The position numbers and the translations under genes were made by a program. A stretch of DNA of 64,000 nucleotides from Amycolatopsis sp. FBCC-B4732 (GTDB lineage: Bacteria; Actinomycetota; Actinomycetes; Mycobacteriales; Pseudonocardiaceae): the NCBI RefSeq assembly GCF_023008405.1, contig NZ_CP095376.1:1636001-1700000 (forward strand), in the 5' to 3' direction. Numbering within the stretch: position 1 is the first letter of the stretch; each line of letters begins with the position of its first letter. Of this stretch, positions 50,246-61,298 are shown piece after piece. Below the pieces are notes generated by a model. The model did no database searches and had not been told where the DNA came from. It saw only the letters and a program-made list of their open reading frames with translations.

Positions 50246-51135
50246 CTACCACCGTTGTCGCCGGCCTGGCCGGGCTCGGCACCGCCGTCGGGCTGTTGCT
50301 CGTCCTCGTCGGCCTCCGTGGCCCGCAGACGGTTCGCCGCCCGCGGTCGGCCCCGCCCTGGCGAGCCGATCGGACGTGGGGGCTTCGGCTGGCGCTCGCG
50401 CTGGGCGCCGGCCTGCTGGCCGGAGCTGCGACCGGGTGGCTCGTTGGGGGAGTGCTCGCTGCCGGGGCCGTGTGGTTCCTGCCGCGGTTGGTCGGTCCTG
50501 ATCGCGCGCACGTGCGCCGGGTCGCGCGGATCGAGGCGGTCGCGTCGTGGACGGAGATGCTGCGCGACACGCTCTCGGCCGCGGCCGGGCTGGAGCAGGC
50601 GATCCTCGCCACCGCTCCGCTGGCGCCCGCCGCGATCCGTGGCGAAGTCGCCGGGCTCGCGTCCCGGCTGCAGAACGGGCACCGGCTCGCGCCGGCGTTG
50701 CGGCAGCTGGCGGAGGAGCTGGCCGACCCGACTGCCGACCTGGTCATCGCCGCGCTGGTCCTGGCCGCCGAGCACCAGGCGCGGCAACTCGGCGAACTGC
50801 TCGGATCCCTCGCCGAGACCGCGCGGTCCCAGGCGGCGATGCGAATGCGCGTCGAGACCGGCCGCGCTCGCACTCGGACCTCCGTGCGGGTCGTCGTCGC
50901 CACCACCATCGCCTTCGCGGTCGGCGTCGTGGTGTTCAACCGCGCCTACCTGACGGCCTACGACAGCGCGCTCGGCCAAGCCGTCCTGCTCGTCATCGGA
51001 GGGCTGTTCGGTACCGGGTTCGGCTGGCTGGTCAAGATCGCTGCCGGCCGCGCCACCTCGCGTGTCTTGTCGCTCAGCGAGCCGCTCGAGCCGAGCGCCG
51101 CCACCTCGGCTCGGTGGGACGGTGAGCGAGCATGA
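50242..51135 (+). CDS. TadB-like inner-membrane platform protein
   Basis: 297 residues from ATG 50242. T2SS-F domain: an N-terminal hydrophobic region (LGTAVGLLLVLVGL; LALGAGLLAGAATGWLVGGVLAAGAVWF), cytoplasmic region (VASWTEMLRDTLSAAAGLEQAI), C-terminal TM helices. Pairs with TadC as membrane platform. Stop overlaps TadC start. Confidence 0.87.
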   Translation: MTTTVVAGLAGLGTAVGLLLVLVGLRGPQTVRRPRSAPPWRADRTWGLRLALALGAGLLAGAATGWLVGGVLAAGAVWFLPRLVGPDRAHVRRVARIEAVASWTEMLRDTLSAAAGLEQAILATAPLAPAAIRGEVAGLASRLQNGHRLAPALRQLAEELADPTADLVIAALVLAAEHQARQLGELLGSLAETARSQAAMRMRVETGRARTRTSVRVVVATTIAFAVGVVVFNRAYLTAYDSALGQAVLLVIGGLFGTGFGWLVKIAAGRATSRVLSLSEPLEPSAATSARWDGERA

Positions 51136-52022
51136 TCCCGTTCATCTGTCTCGGAGGCGGTGCAGGCATCGGCTTGTGGATGCTGTTGACCTGGGCAATC
51201 CCGCCACACCCATCCCTTCACGAGCGCCTGCCGACGGCGGGCAGTGGGGCAGCGGCTCCGGTCGTGGACGTGTCGGAGGCCGGCTGGGCGGTGGCCGCTG
51301 TGCGCCCACTCGTTCCGGGCCTCCGGAGGCTGGGCCTGCCAGGCGAGAAGCTCGAACGCGACCTGCGAGTCCTTGGTCGCGGGCCCGACACACACGTCGC
51401 CATCAAGGTCGTCGTCAGCTGCACCGGCCTGGTGGCACCCCTACTGCTTCAGGGCTTGCTCGCGCTCGCGGACGTGCCGGCCAGCGTCGAAGTCCCCCTG
51501 GTCGCCGCCCTCGGCCTCGCCGTGGTCGGGTTCGTCGCGCCCGATCTGGAGGTCCGCGCCAAGGCGGCGCGAGCACGGGCCGACTTCCGCGGCGCGCTCT
51601 CGGCCTTTCTTGACCTCGTCTGGATCACCCTCGCAGGTGGCGCCGGAGTTGAGGTCGCGCTCCTGGCGGCCGCCGAGGTGGGACGCGGGCCCGCGTTCAC
51701 TCAGCTGCGCCGCGCGCTGGACGCCGCCCAGCTGACCCGCAGCACCCCGTGGTCGACTCTTCGCCGGCTCGGCGAGGAACTGGACATCAACGAGCTCGCC
51801 GAGCTCGCCGCATCGATTTCTCTCGCCGGCACCGAAGGCGCCAAGATCCGCACCTCATTGGCGGCAAAGGCCAAGGCGTTGCGGACCCACCTGGTCGCCG
51901 ACGCCGAAGCCGACGCTCAGGCCGCCACCGAGCGCATGGCCTTACCGGTGACGCTGCTGTTCCTCGGCTTCCTCGGATTTATCGCCTACCCGGCCGTCGC
52001 CCAAGTCCTCAACGGACTCTGA
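51132..52022 (+). CDS. TadC-like inner-membrane platform protein
   Basis: 296 residues, T2SS-F fold. ALSAFLDLVWITLAGGAGVEVALLAAAE and LGEELDINELAELAASISLAG are the conserved cytoplasmic helices; the C-terminus ends with LPVTLLFLGFLGFIAYPAVAQVLNGL. Follows TadB with ATGA overlap. Confidence 0.87.
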   Translation: MIPFICLGGGAGIGLWMLLTWAIPPHPSLHERLPTAGSGAAAPVVDVSEAGWAVAAVRPLVPGLRRLGLPGEKLERDLRVLGRGPDTHVAIKVVVSCTGLVAPLLLQGLLALADVPASVEVPLVAALGLAVVGFVAPDLEVRAKAARARADFRGALSAFLDLVWITLAGGAGVEVALLAAAEVGRGPAFTQLRRALDAAQLTRSTPWSTLRRLGEELDINELAELAASISLAGTEGAKIRTSLAAKAKALRTHLVADAEADAQAATERMALPVTLLFLGFLGFIAYPAVAQVLNGL

Positions 52023-52042
52023 CCATCCACAGGAGACACATC

Positions 52043-52243
52043 ATGCTGACTTTCTGCCGAACACTCTGGACCCTCACAACTGCTCGCATCCTGCTGCTGC
52101 GCAGGGATAACGATCGTGGCGAGATCACGACAACCGTCATCGTGACCGCCCTCATGGCGGTGCTGGCCATCGCCCTGATCGCGATCATCGCCGCCAAACT
52201 GACCGCGAAAGCCAACAGCATCGACCTCGGCCTCGGCGGCTGA
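52043..52243 (+). CDS. Flp-like pilin / small hydrophobic pilus subunit
   Basis: 66 residues from ATG 52043 (AGGAGA upstream). DNDRGEITTTVIVTALMAVLAIALIAIIAAKL has the Glu followed by a long hydrophobic helix expected of Flp pilins, with processing expected between Gly25 and Glu26 (R-G-E). It is the only Flp-size candidate in the locus and the likely substrate of the prepilin peptidase at 44918. Confidence 0.72.
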   Translation: MLTFCRTLWTLTTARILLLRRDNDRGEITTTVIVTALMAVLAIALIAIIAAKLTAKANSIDLGLGG

Positions 52244-52244
52244 C

Positions 52245-52667
52245 ATGCCGGCAAATCCGGTCGTTGCGACTGCTTGGCGCGTTCGGCGAGCGCTGTCGGG
52301 AGAGCGCGGCTCGGTCACCGCCGAGCTGGTGATCGCGACACCGCTGCTCCTGCTGGCGCTGTTGGCGATCATCCAGTTCGCCCTCTGGTCGCACGCGGCC
52401 CATGTCGCCCAAGCTGCCGCTGCCGAGGCGCTCGCCGCGGCCCGCGTCCAGAACGGCACCGCCACGGCCGGGCACGCCGCCGGCCAGCAGTTGCTCGACG
52501 AACTCGCGGAAGGACCGCTGCGGTCCTCACGGATCGACGTCGAGCGGACCCCAACCTCGGTTTCAGTCAGCGTGCAAGGCGAGGTCATTGCGGTATTGCC
52601 CGGTATGCACCTGCACGTGCACGCCGAGTCCGCAGGAGAAGTCGAAAGGTTCGTTCCGGACGCCTGA
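52245..52667 (+). CDS. TadE-like minor pilin
   Basis: 140 residues. RGSVTAELVIATPLLLLALLAIIQFALW is the TadE-type N-terminal helix with conserved Glu; an extracellular mixed region follows. Starts 1 base after the pilin stop. Probably a pseudopilin of the Tad apparatus. Confidence 0.85.
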   Translation: MPANPVVATAWRVRRALSGERGSVTAELVIATPLLLLALLAIIQFALWSHAAHVAQAAAAEALAAARVQNGTATAGHAAGQQLLDELAEGPLRSSRIDVERTPTSVSVSVQGEVIAVLPGMHLHVHAESAGEVERFVPDA

Positions 52668-52683
52668 ACGGGGGAGGAAAACC

Positions 52684-54001
<1,318 letters not shown>

Positions 54002-54002
<1 letters not shown>

Positions 54003-54436
54003 TGGACACCCGCCGCGCTGCCTGGTGGCGAGCCGAGGACGGCCAGGTCTCCGCGTTCGTCGTCGTGCTGATGCTCGGGCTCCTGGTCTTGGCCGGCCTC
54101 GGGCTCGACGGCGGCCTCGCACTCGCCGCGAAGGTCCGAGCCACCGGTCAGGCCGAGTCCGCCGCCCGCGCCGGCGCGCAAGCCATCGATCTCGCCGCTT
54201 ACCGGGCCACCGGCACGCTTCGGCTGGTGCCGGCGGACGCCGACGGTCTCGCCAGCCGGTACCTCGCCAGCGTCGGTGCCACCGGCACGGTGACAGCCAC
54301 TGCCGACACCGTGACCGTCACCGTAACGACCAGCCAGCGCACCCAGCTGCTGTCGCTCATCGGCATCCCGTCGATCGACGCCCACGGCAGCGGCGCGGCC
54401 CATCCCCAGCGCGGCGTCGCCGAGCTGGAGCCCTGA
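54002..54436 (+). CDS. TadG-like pilus assembly protein
   Basis: 144 residues from ATG 54002 (GTG 53999 adjacent). EDGQVSAFVVVLMLGLLVLAGLGLDGGLALAAKVRATGQAESAARAGAQA is the N-terminal helix and conserved Ala-rich region of TadG/TadE-like proteins. Shorter than full TadG because it lacks the VWA domain. Confidence 0.8.
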
Positions 54437-54455
54437 CCAACAAAGGAGGAGCGCG

Positions 54456-54863
54456 ATGATCACGACCGACGAGATTGAGAGGCGCGTCGAGAAGGTCGAC
54501 GCGGAGAAGAGCGCGAGGAGGACCGCGGCGGCGCGCGAGGTCGGTGAGCTCGCGCATCGTCGCACCACACTGGTCGAGCAGCTGGCGGACGTCGAGCGCC
54601 GGCTCGGCGCGGTTATCGCGGCCGCCGCCGACGTAATCGGTACCGACGAGCTGGCTGAGTTCACCGACGTTCCAGCTGCCGACCTCACCAGCTGGTTGAC
54701 AGCCGGTAAGCCTCGCGCCCGGCGTGGACGGCCGCCCGGTAGCCGCCGTCCGAAGCCGGAGACTCAGCCGGGGACGTCGTCGACACCTGCACCGGCGGAA
54801 CCTCGACCGGGGCCGTCCCCGGCCGGTGTGCGGCCCTCGGTTGTCCAGGGCGAGCGACGCTGA
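54456..54863 (+). CDS. Small unknown protein of the Tad operon
   Basis: 135 residues with AAAGGAGG upstream. Basic/acidic coiled-coil N-terminal half (ERRVEKVDAEKSARRTAAAREVGELAHRR), then DELAEFTDVPAADLTSWL and a Pro/Arg-rich tail from about 80. Cytoplasmic. Family not recognised. Confidence 0.65.
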   Translation: MITTDEIERRVEKVDAEKSARRTAAAREVGELAHRRTTLVEQLADVERRLGAVIAAAADVIGTDELAEFTDVPAADLTSWLTAGKPRARRGRPPGSRRPKPETQPGTSSTPAPAEPRPGPSPAGVRPSVVQGERR

Positions 54864-54866
54864 GCT

Positions 54867-57431
54867 GTGCCTGCAGAACGGCAGGCCGGACGGCGGCGAC
54901 CTCGTCGTGCTCTCGTGCTTGGCGTAGGGCGGCTGCTGCGGGCTGGTGTGGCCCTCGCGCTGCTGACCGGGTTGTGTGCCGGGCTGCCGTGGGCGCTGGT
55001 GCGGTTCATCGGCTGGCCCCTGCCAGATCACCTGCTCACCATGGCGGAGCTCGGCGAGGTGCTGGCGGCTCGGCTGTCGACAAGTCTGCTGCTCGACGTG
55101 CTCGCGTGCGGCGCGTGGCTGCTTTGGGCTGCATTCCTCGTCGAGCTCGCCCGGTGCACGCGCGACCTCGTCCTCACTACCGGCCAGCCGGACTCGACCT
55201 GGCATGGCAGCCCACTTCGCCGGGTCGCGGCGGTGCTCATCACGACCGTTGTCGTGTCGTTCGTCAGCCGTACCGCCCTCGCCGCCTCCGGCGGAAGCGG
55301 CGCGATCCCGACCAGTATGAGTTCGTCGGTCACCGCGCCGTCGGATATCGACGGCCGGTCGGACGAGTTCGAGCTGGTGCGTCCACCCCACGACGGTGTC
55401 CACGATTCGCTGTACCGGATCGCGCAACGCCGCCTCGGTGACGGCGACCGATGGCCGGAGATCTGGAGCCTGAATGCCGAGAGCACCCAGCCCGGCGGTC
55501 GCACCCTGACCTCGCCTCGCCTGATCCATCCTGGCGATCGAATCCGCATACCGCCGACACCCAGGATCGTCGACCCCAAGCCCCCGCAGCAGCCGCCATC
55601 AGCGCAGCCCGCGACGGCCTCCCCGCTGATCCCGGCGCCGCCTCCCGCCGCTGCTCCGGTCCCCGGCTCGTCGTGGGAGCCCGGCGTTTACGTCGGCCTC
55701 GGGCTGGCGGGCGCGATCAGCGCGGCGCTGCTGGTCGCCCGGCGACGTCACCGTGCCGGCTACCGGCCAGGCAGCGGCCGGCGGGGCGACGACTTGCCCG
55801 TCGCCCCGGTCGTCTACCAGCTACACCTGGCACACCAGCACGCCCAGACCGGACTTGACGAGTTCGATGTCGCCGACGCAGAAGCGGCCGGCGACCCTCC
55901 CGAGCTGGATGCCAGGCTTGAGCTGGGTGAGGCCGCAGACGAGGCGGCGGCGAAACTGGCGTTGGACCTCGCAGCCACGCACGGCCTCGGTCTCATCGGG
56001 CCCGGCAGCCACGCCGCGGCCCGCGCGCTCCTGCTCACGACCATGACCTCCACCCGTCACTCCGAGGTCGTCGCGCCCGCCGCGGACCTGCGTGGCCTGC
56101 TCGGCCTCCCGGAGCCCGGCGCCGAACTACCGGCCTGCGTCCACGCTGTCGACGACCTCGCCGCCGCGCTCGCACGCATCGACTACCAGAGACCTCCTCA
56201 GAACCTGCGGCGAATCCTCCTGGCCGATGCGCCGGCAGACGAACCCGATCGCACCCGGCTGCGGCACACCCTCGCCGACGGCGCGAGCACAACCGTGCTG
56301 CTGCTCGGCCAGTGGCATCCGGGCGTCACGGTCTATGTGGACGCCGCGGGCACTATCACCGCAACTTCACCCGGTCCGGGTGAGTCGCTGCGCGGCCGGC
56401 GAGCATTCTCCCTCCCTGAAGCCGCGACCCACGAGCTGTTCGCCCTCTTCGACGCTGCACACGGCGCCCAGGACGAGCACCTCGAACCTGCTCTCGAGCC
56501 CACCCGCGGGTTGGAGATCGCAGACCCGCCGTGTCCAGGTCAAGCAGAGGCGCAGGCCGAGCCGGTCACGGAACTGACCGTCGACACCGAGCACGACGCG
56601 GCCACGCCGCTGGTGCTGTCGGTGTTCGGGCAGCCGATCTTGAGGTGGCGACCGGACGTCGCGTGCCCCAGCCACACCGTCGAAATCACCGGCCGGCTGT
56701 CAGCGCGGCTGTGGGAGCTGCTGCTCTACCTCGCCCTGCATCCGCACGGAGTTCCGCGCGCCGCGATCATCGACACCGTGTGGGCCAGCCGCCCAGCGCA
56801 GGACCCGGCCGCGGTGCTGCGCACCGTCTTGTCCCGCCTCCGCAGCACCCTCCACAAAACCACGTCCCCGGACATCGGCGACCTCGTGGTCGCGCAGCAC
56901 GGCAGGTATCGGCTCGAGCCGGCCGTCGTCGAGGTCGACTACTGGTCCTTCGAAGATGCGGTCGCTCGCCGCCGCACCACGACCGACGACGGGCAGCGCG
57001 CGATCGCCAACGCCGCGATCGTCGCCAGCTACGGCGGCGAGGTGGCGGCCGGCGTCGAGGCCGAGTGGCTCACCGCGCTTCGGGAAGGAATACGCCGCGA
57101 CGCCCTCGACGCCGTAGCCGCCCTCGCTCGCGACCGGGTTCACAGCGATCCCGAGTCCACGCTGGAGTTGCTCGAATCGGCGCGAGACTTCGACCCGCAC
57201 AATGAGCTGCTCTACCGGGACATCATGCGACTCGAGCACAACCTCGGCCGGCACGACGCGATAGCCAGAACGCTTCGCCTGCTGGAAGCGCGCCTAGCCG
57301 AGATAGACGAAACACCGACTCTCGTGACAATCGAGCTCGCCGAGCGTCTCCGAGGACTTCACGTCGGCATCGGCGATCCGGAAAGCGAAAGGCATGCTCG
57401 GTACGGTGAGAATATCTCGGCGCAGAAATAG
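54867..57431 (+). CDS. Membrane-anchored LysM and BTAD-domain protein
   Basis: 854 residues from GTG 54867. Three N-terminal TM helices (LLRAGVALALLTGLCAG; LSTSLLLDVLACGAWLLWAAFLV; RVAAVLITTVVVSFVSRTALAA), a LysM-like segment (HDSLYRIAQRRLGDGDRWPEIWSLN; LIHPGDRIRIP), a Pro-rich linker with another TM helix near 270, and a cytoplasmic C-terminal half. The last part has a winged-helix/BTAD pattern (LSVFGQPILRWR; LSARLWELLLYLALHPHG; VLRTVLSRLRSTL; HDAIARTLRLLEARLAE). Fused LysM-BTAD proteins are a regular terminal gene of actinobacterial Tad loci. Role unknown; envelope sensing is inferred. Confidence 0.83.
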   Translation: MPAERQAGRRRPRRALVLGVGRLLRAGVALALLTGLCAGLPWALVRFIGWPLPDHLLTMAELGEVLAARLSTSLLLDVLACGAWLLWAAFLVELARCTRDLVLTTGQPDSTWHGSPLRRVAAVLITTVVVSFVSRTALAASGGSGAIPTSMSSSVTAPSDIDGRSDEFELVRPPHDGVHDSLYRIAQRRLGDGDRWPEIWSLNAESTQPGGRTLTSPRLIHPGDRIRIPPTPRIVDPKPPQQPPSAQPATASPLIPAPPPAAAPVPGSSWEPGVYVGLGLAGAISAALLVARRRHRAGYRPGSGRRGDDLPVAPVVYQLHLAHQHAQTGLDEFDVADAEAAGDPPELDARLELGEAADEAAAKLALDLAATHGLGLIGPGSHAAARALLLTTMTSTRHSEVVAPAADLRGLLGLPEPGAELPACVHAVDDLAAALARIDYQRPPQNLRRILLADAPADEPDRTRLRHTLADGASTTVLLLGQWHPGVTVYVDAAGTITATSPGPGESLRGRRAFSLPEAATHELFALFDAAHGAQDEHLEPALEPTRGLEIADPPCPGQAEAQAEPVTELTVDTEHDAATPLVLSVFGQPILRWRPDVACPSHTVEITGRLSARLWELLLYLALHPHGVPRAAIIDTVWASRPAQDPAAVLRTVLSRLRSTLHKTTSPDIGDLVVAQHGRYRLEPAVVEVDYWSFEDAVARRRTTTDDGQRAIANAAIVASYGGEVAAGVEAEWLTALREGIRRDALDAVAALARDRVHSDPESTLELLESARDFDPHNELLYRDIMRLEHNLGRHDAIARTLRLLEARLAEIDETPTLVTIELAERLRGLHVGIGDPESERHARYGENISAQK

Positions 57432-58175
57432 CTGATCAGCCGCGACGGATGTTAGTGTCGACCTACTGATCATGTCGCGCAGAAAAGCCTCCTGGTGTTC
57501 TCGTTCGAAGTTGCTGTCATTGGTGGCATAGCCATTGGCTTCGTACTGCGCGGAATGTGGACGGGCGCGGCGCAGCGCCGCTGCCCTGCGAGGCCGTTTC
57601 GCGGACGCCCGTCGAGTTGAGATGCGGACCTTTGCCTGCCCGCCGGCCACCGGGGGTTCCCGTGCACCCGCCGATCGCCCTGGCGCTCCATGGGCCGTCT
57701 AAGACGGATCCTCCGTGAGCGCGCATATGCCCAGGTCAAACCCTTCATGGAGGGATCCGCGAGTATCCCAGACTCGCTTGGCGACAAGCAGGTGAGCACA
57801 TCGGGCCCGCATCGTCGGTCACGGCTCCTGTGCGCTCTCGCGCCAATCCGGTCTGATGCTCATCTCGCCAAGTGTTCATAGCTGCTGTCCACTCTTATCT
57901 TATTGCAGAAGAAAACCACATGTGCTTCCTTGTCTTGCGGCTCCTGTTGGCCGATTCTCGGCCGTCGACCTGCGCAAACGAATTGGGAAATTGTCTGCGA
58001 TTCTTTTGCGGGGACGGAATGTGTCACCCGAATGAGGTGGCGAAAAATATTGTGCGCCGTCGGTCTGTCGAGCTACTTTTGATGTGTCGCCGGAATTGGA
58101 AAACAAATCCTGGAATTCCTCGATGTGGACCGCGACAACTACCAAACACCTGCCCCGTCTGAAAGGGACACCGCG
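57432..58175. other. 744-base region without a supported gene
   Basis: It separates the Tad locus from the MoxR/VWA genes. No open frame has protein-like composition and a start. Part (57,880-58,110) is AT-rich, the expected setting for promoters. Confidence 0.5.
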
Positions 58176-59398
58176 ATGACCACGCCCACACCGCACGCCA
58201 CGGGACCGACCACCCCGGCGGGCGCGACAGCGACCCGGCTCCGCAACGGCGAACTTCGTGCGATGGTCGCCAAAGTCCTCGCCGACGACCCCGCTGCCGC
58301 TCACACCCCCGGCAGCATCGCGAGCGCCCTGAACCGGTCATCGGGCGCGGTCGGGAACGCGTGCCGCGCGTTGACCGACCGGGGGCAAGCCGAAGTCGTC
58401 ACGGTGGCGCCGGTGACCTATCGGGCCACTGCGACCACGGCATCCGCCGCCGCGCCCGCCGTCACCCCAGGCTCGTCACCTGCACCCCGCCCGCGACGGC
58501 CGAAACGCGCCAGCACAGCGCCCGCTGCGCCACTGCCTACACCGGCCCCATCCGCAACCGGCAGCACCACTACGCGACCGGCGCGCAAGGTCACCGGGCC
58601 GGTGAAACGTCCGAACGGGATGGATTACCACCCCCGGTTGCTTTCCGGCATGCCGGATGTGACCGCGCTGCAGCGGCTGCGCGACGCTGGGGTGGCTGCC
58701 CTGCTGTACGGCCCGCCCGGCACCGGGAAAACCTCGGTCGTCGAGGCGGCGTTCAACGACTGCCTCACGGTTCAGGGCGACGGCGACACCGTGGTCGCCG
58801 ACCTGGTGGGCGACTACACCAAAACCCCCGACGGCGACTTCGTGTTCGTCCACGGCCCGCTCGTCCGCGCGATGCGCGCCGGGGTGCCGCTGTTCATCGA
58901 CGACGCGACCCTGATCCCGCCGACGGTGCTCGCCGTGGTGTATCCCGCGATGGACGGGCGCCGCGAAATCATCGTCAAGGCCAACGGCGGCGAAGTCGTC
59001 AGGGCCGAGCCGGGGTTCTATGTCGTGGCCGGGCACAACCCCGGCGTGCACGGGGCCATCCTCACCGACGCGCTGTCCTCCCGGTTTCCGTGCACATCCA
59101 GGTCTCCAGCGACTATGCCCTCGCCGAACAGCTCGGGGTCGACAAGAAGGCCGTGCGGGTGGCGCGCAACCTCGCGACCCGGCAGGAGAAAGGCGAGATC
59201 GGGTGGGCGCCGCAGCTGCGGGAGCTGTTGGCGTTCAAGAAGCTCGCCGACGCGTGGGACCTCGACGCCGCCGCCGGGAACCTGGTCGGGATCGCGCCGG
59301 AAGAGGATCGCGTCACCGTCGCCGCCGTGGTGCGCGACGTATTCGGCAAGACCGTCGCCCCACTCGGCCTCGGTGCCCGCATTACCACCAAACCCTGA
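58176..59398 (+). pseudogene. MoxR-type AAA ATPase with N-terminal winged helix, frameshifted
   Basis: From ATG 58176: an N-terminal winged helix (LRAMVAKVLADDPAAAHTPG; ALNRSSGAVGNACRALTDRG), a Pro/Ala-rich linker, and an AAA module with GPPGTGKTSVVEAA (Walker A), PLFIDDATLIPP (Walker B) and VAGHNPGVHG. At 59,085-59,095 the frame breaks: FPCTSRS replaces an expected F-P-V-H-I. The continuation HIQVSSDYALAEQLGV to the stop at 59398 is in the next frame, as if one base were missing in TTTCC(C)GTG. This may be real decay, a sequencing error or programmed shifting. The partner VWA gene follows 37 bases later. Confidence 0.8.
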
Positions 59399-59435
59399 AC
59401 CCGCCCCCGCGAACCCGTCGCGAAAGGCCCGCACC

Positions 59436-61214
59436 ATGAGTGCCCATTTCACCGCCGACCCGACCGCCACCGGTGCCGCCGTGTTCCCCGCCCGCCCGGA
59501 ATGGCTGACCCTGTCCGCCGCGTTCGCCGACGAGGTCCCGGTGATCGCTGACCGCGACGACCTTGTGGTCAGCGTCGCCCCCGGCGCGGGCGGCGGTGCC
59601 CCAGCCTGCTTCTACCCGCACCGCGCGCTGATCGAAGTCGACGGCGACCACCTCGGCGTGGACCCCGCCACCGTGGACCCGGCGAACCTGTCCGACCGGG
59701 CCCGCTACGCCCCGGCCTGGGGTGCCCTGACCCACGAGTGCGGACACGCCAAACACACCGCGTGGGAACCGCCGGACGGCGCCTCGCCCGCCGTGGTCGC
59801 CGCTGCGATGCTGCTGGAAGAGCCCCGGATGGAAGCGGCGCACATCCGCCGCCGCCCGGACGACCGGCACTGGCTCCGGGCGTGCGTGCAGGGCATCGTC
59901 GCCACTGACCTGCACCTCTACGCCGACCCCGCGACGGCCCCGAAGATGACCGCCGCCGACGCCGCGCACACTGCCGCGCTCCTGCTGGGACGGGCCGACG
60001 GCTGGGTGCTCACGCACGCCGAGGTCTACCCCGTCGCCCGGGTCGTCGAGGACGTGCTCGGCACCGAAGTCCTCGGCAAGCTGCGGGCCGTATGGCGGCA
60101 AGCGCTGCGAACCGCGGACGACGCGGGGGAGGAGATGCTCGACCTCGGGCGGCAGTGGTGCGAGATCCTCGGCACCGACCCTGACAGCCCGGACTCGACC
60201 TCGTCGCCGGCCTCGCCCGGGACCTCGGACACGTCGGACGGCTCGCCCGGACCCGGCGCACCCGTGAACCCGTCACCGCTTGCGGATGCCATCGCCGCCG
60301 TGCTGGGCAGCGTTGCGGCGAACGTCGCGGGCGAGAAGGCGCCCGAGGACCCGGCCGCCGTCGCCGCTGCCGCGAAAGAATGCGAAGACGCCGCCGCGAG
60401 GAAAGCCGCACGGGTGGCGCGGGGAGTATTCAGCACCGGCGGTCCCCCCGACGGCGACACCCTGACGGCGGGCACCCGGCCGCCCACACCGGAGGAGCAC
60501 ACCGCTGCGCGGGTACTCGCGCGGGCCCTTGACACCGCCGGAACCCGGGAACGGGTGGCCGTGCGCACCACCTCGCAGGTGCCGCCGGGGCGACTGCGGA
60601 TGCGTGGGGTGCGTGCCGCCGAAGCCCAGCATGCCGCCGGGGCCGTGGTGACGGCCGAGCCGTTCACCCGCACCATCCGCAAACCGGTCCCCGTGCCGCC
60701 GCTGCGGGTCGGGATCGCGTGCGACGTGTCCGGCTCGATGGGCTGGGCACGCGCTCACGTGGCCTCGGCCGCCTGGATCCTGGCCAACGCCGCCCGCCAC
60801 ACCCGCGTACACGCCGACACCGCGAGCGTGATCTTCGGACACCACGTGCGCCCACTGACCCATCCGGGCAAGCCGCCCGCCGAGGTCACCGAATTTTGCT
60901 CCCGCGACAACTACGAGGACATCCCCCGAGCGCTGGACGCCCTCGACGGCGCGCTGGGCCTGTCCCGCCCCGGCGCGGCACGGCTCGTGGTCATCGTGTC
61001 CGACGGCGAATACCGTGCGACACCCCGCCGCAACGGGCAGAAGAAGCTCGACCGCCTACGCGTGTCCGGGTGCGCGGTGCTGTGGCTGACCACCAGCGAC
61101 ACCGACACCCCGCTCGCCGGGGCCACCGTCCACATCCTGACTGACCCCACCATGGCCGCCCGGGCCATCGGCCACGCTGCCACTACCGCGCTCCGTGCGG
61201 CTGCTCACCGGTAG
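59436..61214 (+). CDS. VWA-domain protein with N-terminal HExxH motif
   Basis: 592 residues from ATG 59436. The N-terminal region contains WGALTHECGHAKHTAW (HExxH, a zinc-peptidase signature) followed by LLEEPRMEAAH, consistent with a third ligand. A low-complexity Ser/Asp/Pro linker follows, and the C-terminal VWA domain has VGIACDVSGSMGWAR (MIDAS D-x-S-x-S) and RLVVIVSDGEYR. MoxR ATPases and VWA proteins act in pairs as chaperone-like complexes; here the VWA partner also has a possible protease centre. Substrate unknown. Confidence 0.85.
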   Translation: MSAHFTADPTATGAAVFPARPEWLTLSAAFADEVPVIADRDDLVVSVAPGAGGGAPACFYPHRALIEVDGDHLGVDPATVDPANLSDRARYAPAWGALTHECGHAKHTAWEPPDGASPAVVAAAMLLEEPRMEAAHIRRRPDDRHWLRACVQGIVATDLHLYADPATAPKMTAADAAHTAALLLGRADGWVLTHAEVYPVARVVEDVLGTEVLGKLRAVWRQALRTADDAGEEMLDLGRQWCEILGTDPDSPDSTSSPASPGTSDTSDGSPGPGAPVNPSPLADAIAAVLGSVAANVAGEKAPEDPAAVAAAAKECEDAAARKAARVARGVFSTGGPPDGDTLTAGTRPPTPEEHTAARVLARALDTAGTRERVAVRTTSQVPPGRLRMRGVRAAEAQHAAGAVVTAEPFTRTIRKPVPVPPLRVGIACDVSGSMGWARAHVASAAWILANAARHTRVHADTASVIFGHHVRPLTHPGKPPAEVTEFCSRDNYEDIPRALDALDGALGLSRPGAARLVVIVSDGEYRATPRRNGQKKLDRLRVSGCAVLWLTTSDTDTPLAGATVHILTDPTMAARAIGHAATTALRAAAHR

Positions 61215-61298
61215 GCGTGTCGGGCGGTGCACCCGCGGTGCACCTGCGTACCTCCGCGACCGCTGACCACCCGAACATCAACGGAAAGGTGAACTGCC

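Noticed and set aside
58125..61214. A single open frame of 1029 codons joining the AAA ATPase and the VWA protein
   Set aside because: Between about 59,090 and 59,435 this frame encodes Arg/Ser/Pro-rich nonsense, while the true ATPase end is read in the neighbouring frame and stops at 59,398; the VWA gene has its own ATG.
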